Positions 11,309-16,957 of a stretch of 16,957 nt of DNA are shown here, one piece after another. Numbering within the stretch: position 1 is the first letter of the stretch; each line of letters begins with the position of its first letter. The translations under genes and the position numbers were made by a program. Source of the stretch: Pigoraptor vietnamica (lineage: Eukaryota > Opisthokonta > Filasterea); the NCBI GenBank assembly GCA_943704525.1, contig CALSCQ010000124.1, forward strand, positions 22,501-39,457, in the 5' to 3' direction. Below the pieces are notes generated by a model that did no database searches, was not told where the DNA came from, and was given only the letters and a program-made list of their open reading frames with translations.

Positions 11309-12788
11309 TCAAGCAAAGTTGATCCAGACGAACTGGTCGGTGTCCGTTGAGCGAGCGAGGTCCAATAGCCGCCGGTTCTCAAAACCCGTCCGCGGGTGGT
11401 CGTACACGGACTGCGCCGACGTCGACTCGCACGCAAAACCGCCGCGCATGTGCTCGCCGGCCGTCGTCGATAGGGCCCACCCGCCCGCCTTGCGCCTGCA
11501 CGCGTGGTGCAGCGGCGTCGTGCAATTGAGCGCGTACCACCGCCCGGACTCGACACCGGGCTCGTCCGTGACGGCAATCGCAGCGCACAGCGGGTCGTCC
11601 GAGACCTTCGCGTTGCTCTCCGCAAACAGCTGCGCGTGACCGTCCGCCCACGCCCACAGACCCGCGCGGATGAGCGCCGGCGAGACAAGGTCCATCTCCG
11701 GGACCGTAAGGCCGCAGTCGACCGTGTCCTTGATGTTCTCACGCACGATGAGACCGTCCTCAGCCGGCCCGTTGTAGATGGGACCGACGACCTGGCTCTC
11801 GCCGCCGTACATGGTGAAGGCGCCCGGGGCCGTGCTGCCGCACGACGGGTACGGAGAGTAGTAGGTCATGCTGTTTTGCGGGTAGGGCGGGCTGAGGTGC
11901 ATCGGGTGGATGAAGTCGTTGTTGATGCGATCGCCGAAGACGAATATGCGCCGCCCCATTTGCACCATTTCGTCCACTGTGTGCCACGTCGTGTTGCTCG
12001 GGCGGTCGGCGACCCGGTAGAGAAGCGGTCCGAAGGCCATGAGAATTGCAGCCTGCGCCACACGACGCAAACATGTTGTCAATATGAGAGGGATTACGTA
12101 CGTTGTATGTACATATTGTTGTTAGAAAGAGGGTTCACGTCGGTGGTGGCATCAGTGAACCCGACTGCGACATAGAGCAACTGGAAGCAAACTGAACATG
12201 CAGACGCGCGCAACTCAAGTGCGACATGTGTGTGACGACCCCCACCTGAATGTCGGCCACGTGACCCCAGTCGACGAGCGGTCCCTTGTCGTTGATGCGA
12301 ATGAGGAAGACGTCGTTGGCGTTCTCGGGGCTCTCGATAAACTCGAGTATCTCGACGAGTCCGGACAGGAACGTCCGGTCAAACGGCGAGCACCCGAGAT
12401 CCACGCTCGAGAAATTGAACGTGCGATTGAGCGCCTGCGTAAGGCGGAATGGACGAAGTGAGCACACAAAGCGACGGTCACGCAGAAGGAGAATCAACAG
12501 TGTTAATATGTGACCAAACAGTGTTAATATGTATGCAAACTCTCGTGCAAGCGGGTAATACACATGCTAGTACGTCTCCCATGGTCTCACCTGCTCGACG
12601 ACCTTGATGACGGCGTCGACGACCTTGAACTTCGTGCCGCAGTGGCAGAGGCGCAACTTGCCCGCGAACCACACGGGATTCAAGTCGAGCATGCGCACGC
12701 CCATCTTGAGCTGGTCCGTCATGGTGAAGGCCTGCTGCGCCCACACAAAGTTCCACCTGCGCGTGGCTGCCGTCAACAAGAGCACGCG

Positions 12789-12820
<32 letters not shown>

Positions 12821-13528
12821 TCGCACGCACACGCACACGCACACGCACACACGCGCACGCACGCATAAAACACACTGAAACGCAAATACACACACACGCG
12901 CGCGCGCACACACATGCACCACCACACCCACACACGCGCATTCGCCCACACTCACTTGTTCTTGCTCGCAATCTCGGCAAGCATGTTGATGGTCCAGTCC
13001 CCAAAGCCATACATGTCCGCCTTGTCGTTGTACGAATTGTGCGTCCCATAAAACAGCGCGTCGGGAAGCATCACCGACCCCATGGCCTTGCGCTGCGCAC
13101 GCAGTGTCTCGAGCATCCACGGGTCAATTTCGACCGTCCCGCGCTCACACATGCGTGTGAAAAAGTTGAGCTTGCACGTCGCCGACTCGCACAGCAGGAC
13201 CAGTTCGTCGATGCCGTTCGTGCCGTTGAAGAACGTGGCTCCGTCGCGAAGCATGGACACATTCGCAGTGAAGGCGTCCGCCGCTCTCCTGTTCGCGAGT
13301 CGCACAGCGACCGCGTTCGCGTCGGGTAACGTGGCGACGGGCGAGAGAGTCGGAGTGCCCGTGAGGACGCCCTGTGTCTCTGTCCACTGGACATCGAAGA
13401 GCGACGGCGGACTGTCGAGGGTTTCCAGGAGCACGCGCGCCGAGAGCTCGGCCTTTGGCGGAAGAGTGTCGCGAAGGTGAAGAGAGGTAAGAGATAGATG
13501 CAGCAGTAAGCGCAACTCGAAGCTGATG

Positions 13529-13577
<49 letters not shown>

Positions 13578-14222
13578 CACACACACACACACACCTGTGC
13601 TGTGCCATCGACCGCCGTGCCCGCGACGCTCTCGACGTGACGCACCCATAGCTCCTTGTTGGGTCCGCGTTCGCTGTTCAAGGCGTTGAGTGCGACGTAG
13701 AGCTGCGAGGAGAGAGGAAGCACGGGATTGTGAGAAAGGGCTGACGAGCGCAGATGCGCAGGTGGGCACGGAGAAGTGTGGCGACAGAGAGAAACCTCGC
13801 TTCAGCGTCTGCATACATCGAAGAAACCCCGCGCAACGCACCCTCATGACTTGCTCGACGGTGACCGTCGGCAGTTTGGCCGTGGTCATCAACACCTGCG
13901 CGGCGACGTCCTGCAGCTCCTGCGCCGCCGCAAAAAAGCGAAGGGCGTCCGTGTCCAGCATCGCCGACGCTGCGTCCCATTGTGTCACCACATGGTCAAA
14001 CAAAAGATGCGCAGACGACAAAACGCAGTTACAAGTGCACTCCTCAGAATGCAAACTGCGACTCTTCAATCAAGTCACACAGACGTCACATGCCTCCATC
14101 AGCAACTCACCCTTCAGTCGTTGGGCATTTCCGCTCCCGTGGCGAAGCGGCGCGGCACCGCACGGTCGCACTACCAACAGTGCCGCAAAAAGGACAATGA
14201 GGCTCACGGCGCGACGCCCCAT
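11309..14222 (-). CDS. Secreted PI-PLC X-domain phosphodiesterase with a C-type-lectin-like C-terminus, 7 exons
   Basis: Exons in coding order: 14222-14111, 13969-13842, 13702-13595, 13452-12956, 12756-12591, 12434-12246, 12052-11309, giving 647 residues with all junctions in frame. The first ATG opens a signal peptide (MGRRAVSLIVLFAALLVV). Residues about 35-240 are an unrecognised region with several Asn-X-Thr/Ser sites. The phosphatidylinositol-specific phospholipase C X domain follows: ALFYGTHNSYN (His254), QLKMGVRMLDL (Arg303, Asp306) and LRLCHCGT (His320), matching the two catalytic histidines and core of the family, then VFLIRINDKGP. The last 100 residues contain LWAWADG, a CAAI, GRWYALNC and HHAC pattern typical of the end of a C-type lectin fold, then GFENRRLL and FVWINF. 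Substrate is unproven; extracellular glycerophosphoinositide or GPI cleavage is possible. Confidence 0.9.
12794..12950. repeat. CA/CACACG microsatellite in PI-PLC intron 4
   Basis: Mixed CA, CGCA and CACACG units fill most of intron 4 (12757-12955) of the minus-strand gene. On the coding strand it is GT-rich and begins just after the GTGAGT donor. Confidence 0.95.
13532..13594. repeat. CA microsatellite abutting a splice donor (PI-PLC intron 3)
   Basis: Sixty-three bases, almost pure CA with one CGA break. On the coding strand the last exon base is followed at once by GTGTGTGT, so the donor itself is the first unit of the repeat. Intron 3 spans 13453-13594. Confidence 0.95.
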
Positions 14223-14759
14223 CTCCAGTCTGGTGCACCCGCACCGCCCCTCTCTCGTCGCGTTGTAGCCGAGGATGGCGCGGCAATGCGTGATGCGGTC
14301 CTGCACGTCTTGGCGAAAGCGAAAATGCTGTTCTCGCCGTGCAAGGGGGGGTCAAATCGACGTATTTGCTGTCGATGAACCCGCTTGAAGCTCTCCGTTC
14401 GTCTCAAAAATGAGCCACGCGGCGAGGAATGTTACGCTGGCATGCGAGGAAGCCGTAACCCGCCAATTGTCATAAGCCGTTGCTAATATCGCGCCGCCGG
14501 CAGAGGACGTTTTCTCTCTTATGTCCACCCCCCTCTGCGTCGATGCGCGCGCACTCTGTGCGGATGTGCGTCCGTGAGGCAAAAGGGAGAACGTGTGCGT
14601 GTGCGACGTGTCGTGTTGGGACGTGATGGCGCACGATAGCCAGGGACAAAGTGGTGACGTCGAGGGGTGTGCTTGGTTTGGGGCCCAATCCGACCAATCG
14701 CATGCGAGTGCGCAATCGAAAAATCCGTGACAAACGCAGAAAGTGGTGGGGCTACTACG

Positions 14760-14935
14760 CACAGAATTTTGCTTGTATACAAATACTTTGAAATAGCTGA
14801 ATTAGACTATTTCAATAAATAAGATATTGAGTGAAATGCGATTGACTTATTATCCATATTGTGCAAGTTTATTGCTGTATTGGATAAGCCCAAAAAGTAT
14901 TGTTAATGAATGTAAGTATGATTTTTGCATAACGG
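14760..14935. other. AT-rich island with palindrome and hairpin
   Basis: A sharp drop in GC. TTGTATACAA (14773-14782) is a perfect palindrome. TTGAAATAG (14788-14796) pairs exactly with CTATTTCAA (14807-14815) around a 10-base loop. No coding frame. Could be a replication or scaffold region, an old insertion of organellar DNA, or simple drift. Confidence 0.6.
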
Positions 14936-15853
14936 GTTTTGCGGCAGCCATTCACTGACCAGACAAGCGCAGTTGGGTGGCACGCACGCACACGTGCAAA
15001 AAATAGCAACGCCGCATTTTTTCAAAAAAGAAGCCACCGCACGACTAGAACCTTCTTCGCTACGGCGCGCGAACGCAGAGAAAGTACGGCGCAATTGTTT
15101 CGGGCGATGACGTTCAAAGTACTGTACAGTCTCAGTACGTTCAGTTGTCAGCCGGCATGGTCTGCAGCCGCTTAACGGCCACTGAACCGACGACGTCACT
15201 TTTTCGTCAGCCACTTTCAGTTGGCCATTGCTCAACGACCAAAGAATGACGTGGCCATTACGAAAATGGTTGTCGTGGAAACATGTTGGCCAGGGTAGAT
15301 GTGCACTGTCGATGCCGTGAGGGAGTCTCTGTACTCTGGCGCTGTTCAGTCTGAGTTGCGTCGAAGTGGCCGGTTCCCGCTACCTGCTTCTTGTATTGCG
15401 AGCTTACGGTGCATCGCGAGTGCTGGCTATGCGAATTCAGTGACATACACGCCTTGATCGCGACTGCCGTTGTATGAGAGAATGAATGGAAATGTGCGCT
15501 TGCGACACTTTGCCCACAAGATTGTTTAACTCTAAGGATGAGCGCTTCGTTATGCGCCCGACACGACTTGTATTGAAATTTGCGCAAAGCATTTTGTCGA
15601 TCTATCCGCCTAGACACCGCCTATTGCCGAAGAACGAATGGCGACGGGAGGGCGGAAATGTACGGAAAACTGCGCATGAGCATTTGAGTGCGAATGTGTG
15701 CTGTGGTAGTCTTTAAATTGCACGTTGGATCTCATCCGCTTCAAGTAACAACATACGAGAAACAGACGGAGGACTATGCGCCCTGAAAGCATGGTAGCTC
15801 GATAGTGAAAGCATACTTAATAGAAAACGAGTAGTAGCCCACCTAGAAATACT

Positions 15854-15897
15854 AATTGAACGGCATTAGCCTTGCAGGTTCGAGTCCTGCTCGTAGG
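15854..15897 (+). ncRNA. tRNA-like T-arm with a perfect pol III B box; 3' half of a tRNA or a pseudo-tRNA
   Basis: GCAGG-TTCGAGT-CCTGC (15874-15890) folds as a perfect 5-bp T stem with a 7-base loop, and GGTTCGAGTCC at 15877-15887 matches the B-box consensus. Just before it GGC-ATTA-GCC can form a short variable-arm stem, as in class II tRNAs (Ser, Leu). A TTTTT run at 15920-15924 could terminate pol III. I could not find a matching 5' acceptor strand (expected CCTACGA-like), D arm or anticodon stem upstream, so a complete tRNA is not demonstrated. Confidence 0.35.
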
Positions 15898-16170
15898 CGT
15901 CAGACATCAGCTACAGCAATTTTTCCTTGCCATACACACAACATTGAAATGGATGGCGAACGTCATTATAGCAGCTTTTCCTTGGTGGGATATACACACC
16001 ACTCATACAGTTTGCAAGCGATGTATGGCGACTGTGCCAGCCTCTCCGCCGGGCGGACCCGGCGCAGGTCGGTCAGCGCGCGTGGCGTTTGCCACTGACG
16101 ACTTTGGTTGGGCTGCGGTCAGGGATAACACCCACACACTTGTGGCTTTTTCTTTGCGTTGTCTCTTTGC

Positions 16171-16172
<2 letters not shown>

Positions 16173-16219
<47 letters not shown>
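16173..16219. repeat. GT microsatellite
   Basis: A nearly pure run of GT dinucleotides ending in a GGG break. Confidence 0.95.
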
Positions 16220-16220
<1 letters not shown>

Positions 16221-16334
16221 TTGCGTGCGTGTTGCCTCAAACTGGACGCTGCCCGCACTCTGCATCGTGCAACCAAATGTGGTGACACCGGATTTACTTA
16301 TTTACCCTCACTTTCTACTTATTTCCACACAATT

Positions 16335-16430
16335 TCAATGCGTCAGCAGAAAAGTTCATAATAATCAGAAATATATATCATGTAACATGCTTTGAAAATT
16401 AAAAATTATTCCTCAATAGCTAACAAATAG
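16335..16430. other. AT-rich island
   Basis: AT-rich stretch including ATATATATC and AAAATTAAAAATTATT, with no coding frame. It lies about 300-400 bp upstream of the start of the last gene. Confidence 0.5.
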
Positions 16431-16736
16431 TGAACGTTTACCGGACAAATTATCACACGCGGTGACATGCAGTAGGACAAGCCGTTGCAATAAGAGTGGC
16501 TGCGGCTCTCACACCCTCCGTGCCGACGGCGTGCATCACGCTCTTGTACACTGTTTCCAACACACACTAGCCTTCCCCTTCGTTCGGCTGAAATTTGAAT
16601 GCCTTAGGAACGGAGTTTGGGACAGCGGATGCTCTTTAATGGGCCTTTGACTTAGCTTAAGTCTCTCTTGACCCTTGCTACCGTTGGCGGAGATGTGGCC
16701 ACACGGATAGGTTTCGTACGGTGTTCTGTAAAGAGG

Positions 16737-16884
16737 ATGGCTCGACGGCGCACGCGGTCGTTCTTGCGACCGGTGCTCTTTATCGCTGCTGCCGCTGTTG
16801 TCGTGCTCGCACATGTGAGCGGTGCGAGTGCGACAGTGGCGCTGCATGTCGACTCGGACTGCGCTTCGTTCTCTCCCAAGAAAG
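16737..16884 (+). CDS. First exon of a secreted or membrane protein, cut by the window edge
   Basis: ATG at 16737 begins a clear signal peptide: a basic start (MARRRTRSFLRP), a hydrophobic core of about 14 residues (VLFIAAAAVVVLAH) and a small-residue cleavage region (VSGASA). After it come about 16 residues including one cysteine (TVALHVDSDCASFSPKK). A GTGAGC donor at 16885 would end the exon in phase 1; the frame also stays open to the edge through purine-rich sequence that looks intronic. The downstream protein is not visible, so no family can be given. It is divergent from the PI-PLC gene across a 2.5 kb spacer. The start and signal peptide are seen; the exon end is inferred from the donor. 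Confidence 0.6.
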
Positions 16885-16934
16885 GTGAGCGTGGTAGGAA
16901 AACCGGAAAAAGGGACGGCGGGGAAAGGGGAGAA

Positions 16935-16957
16935 GGGGGGGGGGGGGGGGGGGGGGG
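16935..16957. repeat. Poly-G run at the window end
   Basis: Twenty-three consecutive G to the last base, after purine-rich sequence. It may be a true G-tract inside an intron or an assembly or sequencing end effect. Confidence 0.9.

Larger units (their letters stand above)
14223..16736. other. 2.5 kb intergenic spacer between divergent secreted-protein genes
   Basis: No protein-coding sequence is supported here; the open frames lack family features and codon bias. Contents: a GC-rich 5' flank of the PI-PLC gene with CCAAT motifs near 14683-14698, an AT-rich island with a hairpin and a palindrome (14760-14935), mixed sequence to 15830, a tRNA-like T-arm/B box (15854-15897) with a T5 run, a GT microsatellite (16173-16219), and a second AT-rich island (about 16335-16430). 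The promoter of the last gene should lie in the final few hundred bases. Confidence 0.6.

Noticed and set aside
11504-12175. 223-codon plus-strand open frame
   Set aside because: Antisense to the last exon of the PI-PLC gene, whose splicing and motifs are clear; the product is Arg/Val-rich shadow.
14655-15253. Cluster of four TGACGT (CRE-like) motifs
   Set aside because: The same hexamer also occurs inside exons and introns elsewhere (near 4438, 9023, 10149, 14089) and in the 7349 spacer, so the cluster is not distinctive.

Overview
This is nuclear DNA from an intron-dense, GC-rich eukaryote, most likely a free-living protist; the lineage cannot be named from this window alone. The evidence is spliceosomal introns, signal peptides for the secretory pathway, an organellar ribosomal protein and an organelle-type tRNA synthetase, long CA/TG microsatellites between and inside genes, and no bacterial operon structure. 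Splice sites could be placed by frame continuity in three large genes. They are short introns (71-265 bp) with loose GTGNG-type donors and a strong preference for acceptors ending CGCAG.

Layout, left to right, with strands strictly alternating: (1) the N-terminus of an unrecognised protein on the minus strand (1-308); (2) a long AT-island and microsatellite spacer, then a tentative small two-exon gene on plus (1866-2325); (3) an intronless organellar ribosomal protein uS8 on minus (2432-2842); (4) a secreted endonuclease/exonuclease/phosphatase (EEP) fold protein on plus, 8 exons (3258-5847); (5) an intronless, largely disordered 319-residue protein on minus (6104-7063); (6) a bacterial-type glutamyl-tRNA synthetase on plus, 14 exons and 488 residues (7528-10859); (7) a secreted PI-PLC X-domain protein with a lectin-like C-terminal region on minus, 7 exons and 647 residues (11309-14222); (8) a 2.5 kb spacer with AT islands and a tRNA-like T-arm/B box; (9) the first exon of another secreted protein on plus (16737-16884), ending in a poly-G run at the window edge.

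uS8 and GluRS both belong to organellar translation. The EEP protein and the PI-PLC protein are both secreted members of phosphodiesterase families, and a third gene with a signal peptide starts at the right edge. I see no evidence that these form a functional cluster. The alternating order gives head-to-head promoter spacers (2843-3257, 7064-7527, 14223-16736) and tail-to-tail spacers (5848-6103, 10860-11308). The least ordinary non-coding signals are a centred CCAAT inverted repeat in the 7064-7527 promoter, the repeat-and-hairpin-rich spacer 5848-6103, and the possible pol III element near 15.88 kb.
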